Positions 28,916 through 37,557 of a DNA stretch of 64,000 nucleotides are shown here, one piece after another. How positions within the stretch are numbered: the stretch's first letter is position 1; each line of letters opens with the position of its first letter. Below the pieces are notes generated by a model that worked only from the letters and a program-made list of their open reading frames with translations, had not been told where the DNA came from and did no database searches. Source of the stretch: Bacillota bacterium (GTDB lineage: Bacteria > Bacillota > Clostridia > Peptostreptococcales > Anaerovoracaceae); the NCBI GenBank assembly GCA_030536355.1, contig JAUNQD010000006.1:1-64000 (forward strand), given 5' to 3'. The position numbers were made by a program, and so were the translations under genes.

Positions 28916-28976
28916 ATGCAAAGCGCGCTTAGCGCTATCGCTTACTCTTTGCAAAGGCGCAGACTGCGCTTTGCAT
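28916..28976. repeat. Nested palindromic element between kinase and aminotransferase genes
   Basis: Outer arms ATGCAAAGCGC (28916-28926) and GCGCTTTGCAT (28966-28976) are perfect 11-bp inverted repeats, with smaller palindromes inside (AGCGCT, CTTTGCAAAG). It overlaps the kinase stop codon. It could be an mRNA stabiliser or attenuator tuning the highly expressed aminotransferase; no T-run follows, so it is not a standard terminator. Confidence 0.6.
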
Positions 28977-30475
28977 TACTCTTCTGACCAGTTCTTAGCT
29001 CTTTCTACAGCTCTGTGCCAGTTATAGAGAAGTGTTTCTCTTTCGTCCACACTCATCTTAGGCTCATATCTCTTGGCCAGCTTCCAGTTGCCTTCCAGCT
29101 GTGCTATGTTATCGAATTCACCTGCACCCAGTGCTGCCAACTGAGCTGCGCCAAGTGCTGTAGTATCCTTGATAACCGGAACGTCTACAGGGATACCGAT
29201 CAGGTCAGACTGGAACTGCATCAGGAAATTGTTTGCTGTAGCACCGCCGTCAGCTCTGAGGATAGTGATTGGCATGCTTGCATCCATGTTCATTACATCC
29301 AGGTTGTCTTTTACCTGGTATGCAGTGGATTCCAGAGTAGCTCTAACGATATGTTCTCTTGTTGTTCCTCCTGTGATACCTACCATAGTTCCTCTAGCAT
29401 AGGAATCCCAGTGAGGTGCCGCCAGACCTGAAAATGCAGGAACGAAGTAAACTCCGCCGTTATTTCCGGCATTGTAAGCCATCATTTCGGTCTGTGCCGC
29501 ATTATCTATGATTTTGATTCCGTCTCTCAGCCACTGTGTAGCAGCACCGGTGATATATATACCGCCGTCGAGAGCGAATGACATTTCTTTGTTAAGTCTC
29601 CAAGCGACTGTAGTAAGAAGTCCGTTCTTAGAGTAAACAGCTTTCTTACCTGTGTTCATCAGCATGAAGCATCCTGTTCCGTATGTACACTTGATAGTTC
29701 CCGGCGAGAAACATGCCTGGCCGAAAAGTGCTGCCTGCTGGTCAACTACGGAACCTGAGATCGGAACTTTAGCTCCGATGAAATCCAGTGGATCTGTATA
29801 TCCGTAGATCTGTGCACTATCACAGATCTCAGGCAGGATGCTGGCAGGTACTCCCAGGATATCCAGGATGTCCTGATCCCATTTGCCTGTATGGATGTTG
29901 AACATCATAGTTCTTGATGCTGTTGAACAGTCAGTTACGTGCACTTTACCATGAGTCATCTTCCAGATGAGCCATGAGTCAAGCGTTCCCGCTAAGATAC
30001 GGCCTTCGTTGATCTTTTCTTTAACACCGTCTACGTTATCTATGATCCACTTCATCTTAGGTCCGCTGAAGTATGAATCCGCCATAAGACCTGTCTTCTC
30101 ACGGATCAGTTCGCCGTATTCCTTAGTGAGTTCATCGGCATATCTTGCCATTCTTCTGTCCTGCCATACGATAGCATTGTAGACAGGCACTCCTGTGATC
30201 TTGTCCCAAAGCATGCAGGTTTCACCCTGGTTGTCGATACCGATGCAGGCAACCTGATCTGCTGATACTCCTCCCAGCTGGAGAGCCATGTTCATGGACT
30301 CTGTAACTCTCTGCCACAATTCGATAGGATCATGTTCTACCCAGCCCGGTTTAGGGTAATACTGGGTATGTTCCTTGTAGCCTCTGGCGATAGTGTTCCA
30401 GTTTTCGTCAAGGAGCAGAGTCGTAGTACCTGTAGTACCCTGGTCAAGACCAATGTAATACTTTTTCTTTGCCAT
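28976..30475 (-). CDS. FGGY-family kinase, glycerol-kinase-like with altered substrate site
   Basis: 499 residues, close to glycerol kinase in length and motifs: phosphate loop GLDQGTTGTTTLLLD near the start, GWVEHDP, YNAIVWQDRR, SYFSGPKM, VVDQQAALFGQ and a C-terminal GGATANNFLMQ. In glycerol kinase the glycerol contacts are R83, E84, W103, Y135 and D245; here the tryptophan, tyrosine, glutamate and aspartate are kept, but the arginine position is glycine (NQGET, G84). Substrate is therefore probably a related small alcohol rather than glycerol itself. The start at 30475 has GGGGAGGAAAGG upstream; a further ATG at 30496 overlaps the AraC gene stop. No glycerol facilitator or GlpD is adjacent. 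Confidence 0.8.
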   Translation of the reverse strand: MAKKKYYIGLDQGTTGTTTLLLDENWNTIARGYKEHTQYYPKPGWVEHDPIELWQRVTESMNMALQLGGVSADQVACIGIDNQGETCMLWDKITGVPVYNAIVWQDRRMARYADELTKEYGELIREKTGLMADSYFSGPKMKWIIDNVDGVKEKINEGRILAGTLDSWLIWKMTHGKVHVTDCSTASRTMMFNIHTGKWDQDILDILGVPASILPEICDSAQIYGYTDPLDFIGAKVPISGSVVDQQAALFGQACFSPGTIKCTYGTGCFMLMNTGKKAVYSKNGLLTTVAWRLNKEMSFALDGGIYITGAATQWLRDGIKIIDNAAQTEMMAYNAGNNGGVYFVPAFSGLAAPHWDSYARGTMVGITGGTTREHIVRATLESTAYQVKDNLDVMNMDASMPITILRADGGATANNFLMQFQSDLIGIPVDVPVIKDTTALGAAQLAALGAGEFDNIAQLEGNWKLAKRYEPKMSVDERETLLYNWHRAVERAKNWSEE

Positions 30476-30492
30476 TTCCTTTCCTCCCCTCG

Positions 30493-31398
30493 TCATGTTT
30501 CATCTACGGAAATGTAATCATCTATCAAAGTATGATCTACCTTTGAAAACATATTTTTTTTGAATTCTCCCGAAGAGATCCCTATAAGCTTCTTATACAT
30601 CCTGTTCATATGAGCATGGTCGAAAAAACCGCTGTCCAATGCTATCTCGACAAGCTTTTTGTCGCTGTTTTCGATTATCTTCTCCATGGATGTCTGAAGC
30701 CTTATTATCTGTGAATAGAGTTTAGGCGAAACACCTATGCATCGTTCGAATAATTTACCAATATGTCTGGAAGTGAATCCCGTTTCATAAGCAAGTTCTT
30801 CCACCCTGACATTTCCCTGTGTCTGGAATATCCTTTCGGTACAATACTTTACTATGTATCGTTCATGCTCATTCTGAAGATTTACTCTTACTATTTTAGA
30901 GATGAGACCCGCCCTTTCTTCCAGCTTGATATCTCTTTCCAAAACAGACAACATCTGTTCTTCGCCCATCACACCGCCGCGGATAGGGATTGCTGTATTT
31001 GCAATGCTTCCCGCATTTTTTCCGTTCTTTATCAGCGAATATCCCGTACCCGGCATGAACCTGATGAAGACATAGTAATCTTCAGGCGCGATATATAATT
31101 TTTTGATTTCATCTATGGCACCGCAGAGAAACCCTTCCGAAGGGTCATCATTAGTTTTATTCCCCTTGAACACGAGTGCCATGCATCCGTCCGGAACTAT
31201 AGGAACATATCGTCCTTCACTGTGCCCCTCATCTAGAGTAATATAATACATATCTATAGCAGCAGTATAAAGCGGATGTCCGAATGAGATGTCCAGCCTG
31301 TTGAATGACACCCCCTCAAATTCGAACATCATAGGCTCGTATTGGATCCTATCTTCCGTAGGAGCCAGATGTTGTTTACTGCTTATTACAAAAGACAT
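30493..31398 (-). CDS. AraC-family transcriptional regulator
   Basis: 301 residues. The C-terminal third has two helix-turn-helix motifs of the AraC/HTH_18 type (VRVEELAYETGFTSRHIGKLFERCIGVSPK ... LVEIALDSGFFDHAHMNRMYKKLIGISSGEFKK). The N-terminal part is a ligand-sensing domain of the type seen with HTH_18 regulators. First gene of a minus-strand operon with the FGGY kinase and aminotransferase, and divergent from a membrane protein/APC permease operon: the usual position for a local activator of both. Confidence 0.88.
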   Translation of the reverse strand: MSFVISSKQHLAPTEDRIQYEPMMFEFEGVSFNRLDISFGHPLYTAAIDMYYITLDEGHSEGRYVPIVPDGCMALVFKGNKTNDDPSEGFLCGAIDEIKKLYIAPEDYYVFIRFMPGTGYSLIKNGKNAGSIANTAIPIRGGVMGEEQMLSVLERDIKLEERAGLISKIVRVNLQNEHERYIVKYCTERIFQTQGNVRVEELAYETGFTSRHIGKLFERCIGVSPKLYSQIIRLQTSMEKIIENSDKKLVEIALDSGFFDHAHMNRMYKKLIGISSGEFKKNMFSKVDHTLIDDYISVDET

Positions 31399-31524
31399 TT
31401 ATTTCCTCCGAATAGCAAAAATCGGAACACACCTTTTACTCACCTAAAGCATACTACCTGATATTTCCCCTGTCAACTTCCGTTTTTTCCTAGTCAGATA
31501 TATGGCTAAAAGTGTAAAATTAAG

Positions 31525-31554
31525 TTGGTAAAAAATGGATATTTTTTACATAAT
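31525..31554 (+). promoter_or_regulatory. Candidate promoter of the small membrane protein/permease operon
   Basis: TTGGTA (31525-31530), an 18-base spacer and CATAAT (31549-31554) lie about 45 bases before the ATG. The whole 31399-31599 intergenic region is AT-rich and should also hold the AraC operator, which I could not define. Confidence 0.4.
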
Positions 31555-31599
31555 TTTTAGAAAATTTCGCGAATATTTTCATATAGAAAAGAGGCAATC

Positions 31600-31917
31600 A
31601 TGCAAGCAGTAATGGGTATGGATCCCGACAAAATGATATTGATATTTCCGGCAGCGTTAGTCGCTATATTCATTGTAGTGACTCTGCAGAAATATATGTG
31701 CGACAGACCAAATGTATATATGGGACTGGTACTTCCGGGATTATGCTTCATAGCTGCTACTATCATGGCAGTAAGACCGTTCTTCGTAGTAGGTCCGGGA
31801 GAACATGTCGGCCTTATCAATTTCTGTCTGAGGATGTGGCTCACATTCAACATCCCTACCATCGTATTCATGTTCCCGTTCCTCAAGAGCTGGAAACAGA
31901 GAAAGATGCAACAATAG
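31600..31917 (+). CDS. Small three-helix membrane protein of unknown function
   Basis: 105 residues with three predicted helices at about 12-29, 38-64 and 73-95, the last followed by a basic tail (LKSWKQRKMQQ). AGAGG precedes the ATG. The frame has high-expression codon use and sits 78 bases before an APC permease gene, facing an AraC-controlled catabolic operon. I do not recognise a named family. It may be an accessory subunit of the permease. Confidence 0.7.
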   Translation: MQAVMGMDPDKMILIFPAALVAIFIVVTLQKYMCDRPNVYMGLVLPGLCFIAATIMAVRPFFVVGPGEHVGLINFCLRMWLTFNIPTIVFMFPFLKSWKQRKMQQ

Positions 31918-31995
31918 GAAATAATTATAAATGGTCAAAGTTTATATTTATTTTATATCTTAATTATTTTTCACTATTTTAAGGAGGTTTTTCTT

Positions 31996-33555
31996 ATGGA
32001 AAACAAAGTACAAGCTCAAGCTCTGAGCAGATCTTTGGGCCTCGCAGAATGCGTTACTATTACAGCCGGAGCTGTAATCGGCGTAGGTCTGTTCACAGTT
32101 GGTTCACAGATCGTAGGTCTGATGGGTGGTACAGTAATCATCGCATCACTGATCGCATTCGTACTGATCCTGTTCCCATGCGCAATGTATGGTGAGCTGG
32201 GTGCTGCACTGCCACTCGCTGGTGGTACTTATTCATTCGCTAAGAGAGCTATCAACTATCCTGTAGCGGTATTCGAAAGCTGGAACTACACTCTGGCTCA
32301 GGTTGGTATCGGTGCATCAGAAGCTATGGCTTTCTCAAACTACTTCGTAAGACTGCTGAACGCACTGGGCTGCAACGTTCCTGTTGACAACGGCGACTAC
32401 TCACTGTTCGACTTCTTCAATGGCGCAGTTCCTGCAGACATCTTCCTGTGGAAGACTCTGCCAGCTATCGGTCTGTTCATCCTGTTCACAGTTATCTCAT
32501 ACAGAGGTATCGAAATGAACGGTAAGACTCAGAACTTCTTCATGTTCTTCTTCTGGGCATGCTCACTGGTATGGTTCGCTACAGTAATCGCTAAGGCTGA
32601 TTTCTCAGGCGTAACTGAAATGGTTGCAGGCGTTGGTATCCCTGCAGGCGTTAACGCATTCGCTCAGGCAGTTCTGCTCGTACTGTGGTGCTTCTTCGGA
32701 TACGAAACAATCGTAGGTATGGGTTCAGAAGTTAAGTTCCCTCAGATCACTATTCCTAGAGCTCTGCTGATCTCACCTTTCTGCGTACTGGCAGTTAACC
32801 TGTTATTCCAGTGGTTCCTGTGCGCACTGACTCCAGCAGAAAACATTCCTGACCTCTACACAGCAGCTGCTCCTTATGCAGAAGCTATGCAGTATGCAGG
32901 TATCGTTGGTCTGCCACTGATCATCCTGTGTTTGGGTATCACTCTCGGTGGTGACTTCTCAACAATGAACCCTTGTATCGCTGGCCCTGCTCGTTACATG
33001 TACATCATGGCTCAGGACGGCAACTTCCCTAAGTACTTCGGTGCTGTACATCCTAAGCACAAGAGCCCTCACAGAGCAGTTGTACTGTGTGGCGTTCTCG
33101 GAATCTTCTTCATCCTGACTGGATCGATCAAGATCGTTGCTATGATGTGCGCTTACAACCAGATCCAGGCTTACATCATCGGATTCTGGTCATTCCTGGC
33201 ACTGCGTAAGAAGGAACCTGATCTCCACAGACCTTGGAGATGTCCTGCCGGCACATTCGGCGGTTGGTTCTCAATCATCGCATTTGCTATTCTGCTGATC
33301 CTGGCTTATGACCCAGTTGCTATCTGGTTCAACATCGGTTGGGACGTAATCGCTATCCTGTACTATGTACTGTATGTAAGAAAGAGACCTATCCCTCAGG
33401 AAGCTATCGACCTCGAAGCTCTGGCTCTGGCTACAGTAGAACCTACTGCTGAAGAAAAGGCTGCTCTTGATGCTCAGTACAAGAGATGGAGAATCGGCGC
33501 TTACATCTTCGCTGCTGTTGGCGTAATCCTGTTCGCTGGATCATGGTTATTCTAA
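31996..33555 (+). CDS. APC-superfamily amino acid/amine permease
   Basis: 519 residues with about 12 to 14 helices. The N-terminal unwound helix motif TAGAVIGVGLFTVG and LPLAGGTYSFAKRAI are characteristic of APC transporters. Probable importer of an amino acid or related amine. Codon use is extremely biased (almost only CTG for leucine in long stretches), indicating very high expression. A perfect AAGGAGG precedes the ATG. It is flanked by genes for a 105-residue and a 47-residue membrane protein in the same transcript, and divergent from the AraC/kinase/aminotransferase operon, whose substrate it may import. Confidence 0.88.
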   Translation: MENKVQAQALSRSLGLAECVTITAGAVIGVGLFTVGSQIVGLMGGTVIIASLIAFVLILFPCAMYGELGAALPLAGGTYSFAKRAINYPVAVFESWNYTLAQVGIGASEAMAFSNYFVRLLNALGCNVPVDNGDYSLFDFFNGAVPADIFLWKTLPAIGLFILFTVISYRGIEMNGKTQNFFMFFFWACSLVWFATVIAKADFSGVTEMVAGVGIPAGVNAFAQAVLLVLWCFFGYETIVGMGSEVKFPQITIPRALLISPFCVLAVNLLFQWFLCALTPAENIPDLYTAAAPYAEAMQYAGIVGLPLIILCLGITLGGDFSTMNPCIAGPARYMYIMAQDGNFPKYFGAVHPKHKSPHRAVVLCGVLGIFFILTGSIKIVAMMCAYNQIQAYIIGFWSFLALRKKEPDLHRPWRCPAGTFGGWFSIIAFAILLILAYDPVAIWFNIGWDVIAILYYVLYVRKRPIPQEAIDLEALALATVEPTAEEKAALDAQYKRWRIGAYIFAAVGVILFAGSWLF

Positions 33556-33556
33556 G

Positions 33557-33700
33557 ATGGGTAGATTCACCGGAACTATAGCATTTATATTTCTTATCGT
33601 AGTTGCCACTCTCGGCCTCGGAGCATATGTGATGCAGAACGCATTCGATGATCCTACAATGACATTCAAAGATCTCTTTGAAATGTTATCTAACAGATAA
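33557..33700 (+). CDS. 47-residue single-pass membrane protein
   Basis: Begins two bases after the permease stop codon. One hydrophobic helix (residues 7-25) is followed by a polar C-terminal tail (DDPTMTFKDLFEMLSNR), and a strong terminator comes directly after. Position resembles small regulatory subunits found after some transporter genes. There is no independent Shine-Dalgarno, so translation probably depends on termination-reinitiation from the permease. Function unknown. Confidence 0.65.
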   Translation: MGRFTGTIAFIFLIVVATLGLGAYVMQNAFDDPTMTFKDLFEMLSNR

Positions 33701-33720
33701 GAAGTACATAAGCAAATAAT

Positions 33721-33756
33721 AAGAGGATGTGTCGTAAGACACATCCTCTTTTATTT
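33721..33756 (+). terminator. Terminator of the permease operon
   Basis: A 13-bp perfect stem AAGAGGATGTGTC / GACACATCCTCTT with a GTAA loop followed by TTATTTAT. Confidence 0.92.
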
Positions 33757-33797
33757 ATGATCATTCAGTTTTGATATTCCTGTTCTATATTACGTTT

Positions 33798-35267
33798 CTA
33801 TTCGAAGAGACTTCTCATCTCTGATATATTCTTCATGCCAATAACCTTGACCTGTGCCGCCCCAGCTTTTTTTCTCGATGCATTGACCTCTGCTGCGACT
33901 TTCTTCAACCTATCAGCATTCTTAACAGGGAGCACTATGCGTTCAAAACCCAGCTTAACAGCTTCTTTAAGGATCTTCTCACCGTTCTGTACGGCTCTCA
34001 GATCGCCTGTCAACCCGATCTCACCCAGCACGACCGTATTGCTTCCCAAAGGCTTGCCTCTGTATGAGGAGTACACCGCCATAGCAACAGCCAGATCGGT
34101 ATATGTTCCTTCAGGTCTAAGTCCTCCTACAATGTTGACATAGACATCCTGATCGATGAACTTAAGGCCCATCTTCTTCTCCAGAACGGCTAAAATCATG
34201 TTTAGACGAGAGTTTTCGACACCTATCGATGTTCTTCTCGCAAAACCGATATTCGTCGGTGAGGTAAGAGCCTGAACCTCCAGAACAAGAGGTCTGGTCC
34301 CTTCATAAACAGCTGTAGCCACGGCACCTTCGCTTCCCGTTCCCATTTCCTCAAGAAGTGTTCCAGAAAGGTTATCGATCTCGATAAGACCTTCTTCTGC
34401 CATCTCGAATGCACCTATCTCACTGGTCGTCCCGAATCTGTTCTTCTGGGCCCTAAGTATCCTCATCTCATGGCTTCTGTCACCTGTAAAGCTGAGCACG
34501 CAATCTACCATGTGTTCTACTATCCTCGGGCCTGCCAGATCACCGCTCTTAGTAACGTGAGCTACGATAAAGATAGGAATATTGTACATCTTCCCTATTC
34601 TCATAAGATCATTGCCGCAGGCACGTACCTGAGATACACTTCCCGGCGCGGAGTCCAGTTCTGCACTGTACATAGTCTGGATCGAGTCTATTATAAGGAA
34701 TGCCGGTTTTATCTGCTGGCAAACAACATCTATATTCTCCATATTGGTTTCGGCTAATATGAACAAACTGTCCGGCAGCTGCCTGCACACTCTGTCAGCT
34801 CTCATTTTGATCTGCTCTTCGGATTCTTCGCCCGATACATAGAGAACAGTTCCCTGTGTCGCTGCGATATTAGCTGCCGACTGTATGATAATAGTCGACT
34901 TGCCGATCCCGGGTTCTCCCGATATAAGAGTAAGCGATCCCGGAACAAGACCACCTCCCAGCACTCTGTTCAGCTCGCCAATGCCTGTATCGATACGTTC
35001 CTTTTCACCCGACGATATCTGTGACAGTTTAGAAGGCTTACCTGCACGTACGCTCTCTGCCATACCCGAAACACCAAGACTACCGCCGGCAGCGCCCTTT
35101 GCACCTGCTCCTGCGGAAGTCCTTCTTCTTTTATCATTATCGTCTATCTCAATGACCTTTTCTTCTACCATGGAGTTCCATGCACCACAAATGCACTGAC
35201 CCATCCACTTAGGACTTTCATATCCGCATTCCTGACACATGAACACTGTTTTAGCTTTTTTAGCCAT
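33798..35267 (-). CDS. radA: DNA repair protein RadA
   Basis: 489 residues. The N-terminal C4 zinc finger CQECGYESPKWMGQCICGAW, the Walker A loop GEPGIGKST, the RadA-specific KNRFGTTSEIGAFEM motif and the C-terminal Lon-like domain (GGLRPEGTYTDLAVAMAVYSS) are all present. RadA is a RecA-like branch-migration helicase in recombinational repair. The serine/alanine-rich linker after the finger (about residues 50-75) is somewhat long. Encoded singly. Confidence 0.95.
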   Translation of the reverse strand: MAKKAKTVFMCQECGYESPKWMGQCICGAWNSMVEEKVIEIDDNDKRRRTSAGAGAKGAAGGSLGVSGMAESVRAGKPSKLSQISSGEKERIDTGIGELNRVLGGGLVPGSLTLISGEPGIGKSTIIIQSAANIAATQGTVLYVSGEESEEQIKMRADRVCRQLPDSLFILAETNMENIDVVCQQIKPAFLIIDSIQTMYSAELDSAPGSVSQVRACGNDLMRIGKMYNIPIFIVAHVTKSGDLAGPRIVEHMVDCVLSFTGDRSHEMRILRAQKNRFGTTSEIGAFEMAEEGLIEIDNLSGTLLEEMGTGSEGAVATAVYEGTRPLVLEVQALTSPTNIGFARRTSIGVENSRLNMILAVLEKKMGLKFIDQDVYVNIVGGLRPEGTYTDLAVAMAVYSSYRGKPLGSNTVVLGEIGLTGDLRAVQNGEKILKEAVKLGFERIVLPVKNADRLKKVAAEVNASRKKAGAAQVKVIGMKNISEMRSLFE

Positions 35268-35345
35268 ACGCTTTTCCTTTCAGCCATACCCCTTGCAAAC
35301 ATTTGTTCTTTTTTATAATATACTCCATCTTTTAGAAAAATGCAA

Positions 35346-35378
35346 GAAAAAAGACGGACCGCAAAGTCCGTCTTTTGA
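35346..35378 (-). terminator. Terminator after the EF-G-like gene (AAGACGGAC stem)
   Basis: Stem AAGACGGAC / GTCCGTCTT followed by TTTTTTC on the minus strand. Two other terminators in the next 3.5 kb share the same 9-bp outer stem. Confidence 0.88.
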
Positions 35379-35404
35379 TATGTCTGTTTTTATCGTCGGT
35401 CGGC

Positions 35405-37348
35405 TTATTTAGCTTCCTGTTCTGCCTGATAATCAGCGATGATCTTCTGAGCCATCTGTGCAGGAACTTCTTCGTATCTTTCGAAGTCCATAGTGAAGCT
35501 TCCTCTAGCCTGAGTCATTGATCTCAAGATGATAGCATAGTCGAAGAGTTCAACCTGTGGAGCTTCTGCCATCAGCTTCTGTCCGCCGCCTGCCAGTGGT
35601 TCCATACCGAGGATCTTACCTCTTCTCTTGTTCATATCACCCATTACGTCGCCCATATATTCATCAGGAACAACGATTTCCATCTTCATTACAGGTTCAA
35701 GCAGGCAAGGCTTAGCTTCTGCGATACCCTTCTTGAATGCCAGTGAAGCAGCGATCTTAAACGCCATTTCGTTGGAGTCTACATCGTGGTATGAACCATC
35801 GTAGAGAACTGCCTTGATGTTAACTACTCTGCAGCCTGCGAGAGGACCCTTTTCCATGGATTCTCTCAGTCCCTTTTCTACTGCAGGAACGTAGTTCTTA
35901 GGAATTGATCCGCCGAAGAGTTCTTCTGAGAATTCGAAGTCTTCCTGAGCAGGTGAGAATCTGATATGAACGTCACCGTACTGTCCTGCACCACCTGACT
36001 GCTTCTTATGTTTACCCTGAACGTCAGCGTTGCCCTTGATAGTTTCTCTGTAAGCGATTTTCTGAGGAACCTGAACAACGTCTACACCGAACTTATCCTT
36101 CAGCTTATCCTTGATGATGTTCAGCTGGATCTCGCCCTGTCCGCCCAGCAGAGTCTGATGAGTTTCAACGTTTCTTTCAAGAACGAATGATGGGTCTTCT
36201 TCCATCAGCTTATGGAGACCTGAACCAACCTTTTCGTCATCACCCTTCTTAGCAGGTTCTACTGCCTGATACAGTGATGGCTTAGGGAATTCAACTTCAG
36301 GGAACTTAACGATATTAGCTTTTTCGCAGAGAGTGTCGCCTGTCTTAGTGTACTGCAGCTTAGCGATAGCAACGATGTCGCCTGCTTCTACTACAGCAGC
36401 ATCTTCATGCTGTTTACCTCTCATGAAGAACATAGCGCCCAGCTTTTCAGCTTTTTCTGCTCTAGCATTATATACTTCCTGACCTGCCTTTAATGTACCT
36501 GAGATCACCTTAGCCAGTGAGATCTTACCCAGGAATGGGTCAGCGATTGTCTTGAATACGAATGCTGCAGGTTTGCCTGCTGCATCTACTGCTACTTCGA
36601 TATCTTCGTCTGAATCGTTCTTAGCAGCATAAGCTTCGTGAGCTGTTGCCTTAGGAACGTAGCTGATGAACTGTTCCAGAGCTTCCTTCACGCCTTCGCC
36701 TGTGATCGCTGAGCAAGCGAATACAGGAACGATAGCACCGCTGCCGATACCCTTGCTGAGACCGAGAGCGAACTGTTCGTCTGTCAGTTCCATAGTTTCC
36801 AGATAGATATCCATCAGTTCTTCGTCAGTTCCTGCAACTTCTTCTTCCAGAGCTTCTCTGTCATCAAGAGTTACTACTGAGCTTCCGAACTTGTCTTTCA
36901 GTTCTTCGATCAGTGATTCTACATCAACGTTTTCTTTGTCAGTCTTGTTGATGAGGAAGAACTTAGGAATTCCAAACTGCTTGCATGAGTTCCAAGCTTT
37001 TTCTGTACCAACCTGGATGCCAGCTGATGCGTCAACTACGATAGCTGCAGCTTCTACTGCTCTCATTGCTGAGTTTACTTCTCCAACGAAGTCAAAGAAT
37101 CCCGGAGTGTCAACGAAGTTGATCTTTACTTTGTTATATTCAACCGGTATTACAGATGTACTGATGGAGTATCCTTTTTCGATTTCCATCTTATCATAGT
37201 CAGATACTGTATTTCCGTCTTCTACCTTACCAAGTCTGCTGATAGCTCCTGTAGCCAGCAGAGCAGCTTCTAAGAATGTAGTTTTACCGCTGCCGCCATG
37301 TCCTACAAGTGCAATGTTTCTAATGTTTTCGCTCTTATAGCCTTTCAT
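35405..37348 (-). CDS. Elongation factor G-like GTPase (EF-G paralogue)
   Basis: 647 residues, shorter than canonical EF-G (about 690-700). G1 GHGGSGKTT, G3 DTPGFFDF and G4 NKTD are present; the switch I region is divergent (EIEKGYSISTSV), typical of the FusA2/EF-G-like group. Domains II to V follow. Paralogues of this type act in ribosome recycling or in unknown roles rather than as the main translocase. Codon use is biased towards high expression. Its own promoter (37389-37417) and terminator make it monocistronic. Confidence 0.9.
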   Translation of the reverse strand: MKGYKSENIRNIALVGHGGSGKTTFLEAALLATGAISRLGKVEDGNTVSDYDKMEIEKGYSISTSVIPVEYNKVKINFVDTPGFFDFVGEVNSAMRAVEAAAIVVDASAGIQVGTEKAWNSCKQFGIPKFFLINKTDKENVDVESLIEELKDKFGSSVVTLDDREALEEEVAGTDEELMDIYLETMELTDEQFALGLSKGIGSGAIVPVFACSAITGEGVKEALEQFISYVPKATAHEAYAAKNDSDEDIEVAVDAAGKPAAFVFKTIADPFLGKISLAKVISGTLKAGQEVYNARAEKAEKLGAMFFMRGKQHEDAAVVEAGDIVAIAKLQYTKTGDTLCEKANIVKFPEVEFPKPSLYQAVEPAKKGDDEKVGSGLHKLMEEDPSFVLERNVETHQTLLGGQGEIQLNIIKDKLKDKFGVDVVQVPQKIAYRETIKGNADVQGKHKKQSGGAGQYGDVHIRFSPAQEDFEFSEELFGGSIPKNYVPAVEKGLRESMEKGPLAGCRVVNIKAVLYDGSYHDVDSNEMAFKIAASLAFKKGIAEAKPCLLEPVMKMEIVVPDEYMGDVMGDMNKRRGKILGMEPLAGGGQKLMAEAPQVELFDYAIILRSMTQARGSFTMDFERYEEVPAQMAQKIIADYQAEQEAK

Positions 37349-37388
37349 CTAATTAAGACCTCCTAAAATATTTCCTAAAGATATCACC

Positions 37389-37417
37389 ATTATATCATTC
37401 TAATTATGGCATAGCAA
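37389..37417 (-). promoter_or_regulatory. Promoter of the EF-G-like gene
   Basis: Minus strand TTGCTA (37412-37417), a 17-base spacer and TATAAT (37389-37394), 41 bases before the start codon. Confidence 0.72.
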
Positions 37418-37485
37418 CATATTTAATTCCTCGCAAAGGGCAGTTTTTGAGGTTTTTCACCATACTTCAAAGAATTACAGCTACA

Positions 37486-37517
37486 CAAAAAAGACGGACG
37501 ATAAATCGTCCGTCTTC
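37486..37517 (-). terminator. Terminator after the ammonia-lyase gene (AAGACGGAC stem)
   Basis: Stem AAGACGGACGAT / ATCGTCCGTCTT followed by TTTTTTG on the minus strand. Confidence 0.9.
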
Positions 37518-37557
37518 AGAATCAAGTTTAAGAATGTTTCACACCGGAAACTCGATC

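Noticed and set aside
28976..30475. Plain glycerol kinase call
   Set aside because: The arginine that contacts glycerol is replaced by glycine, and no glycerol uptake or dehydrogenase gene accompanies it.
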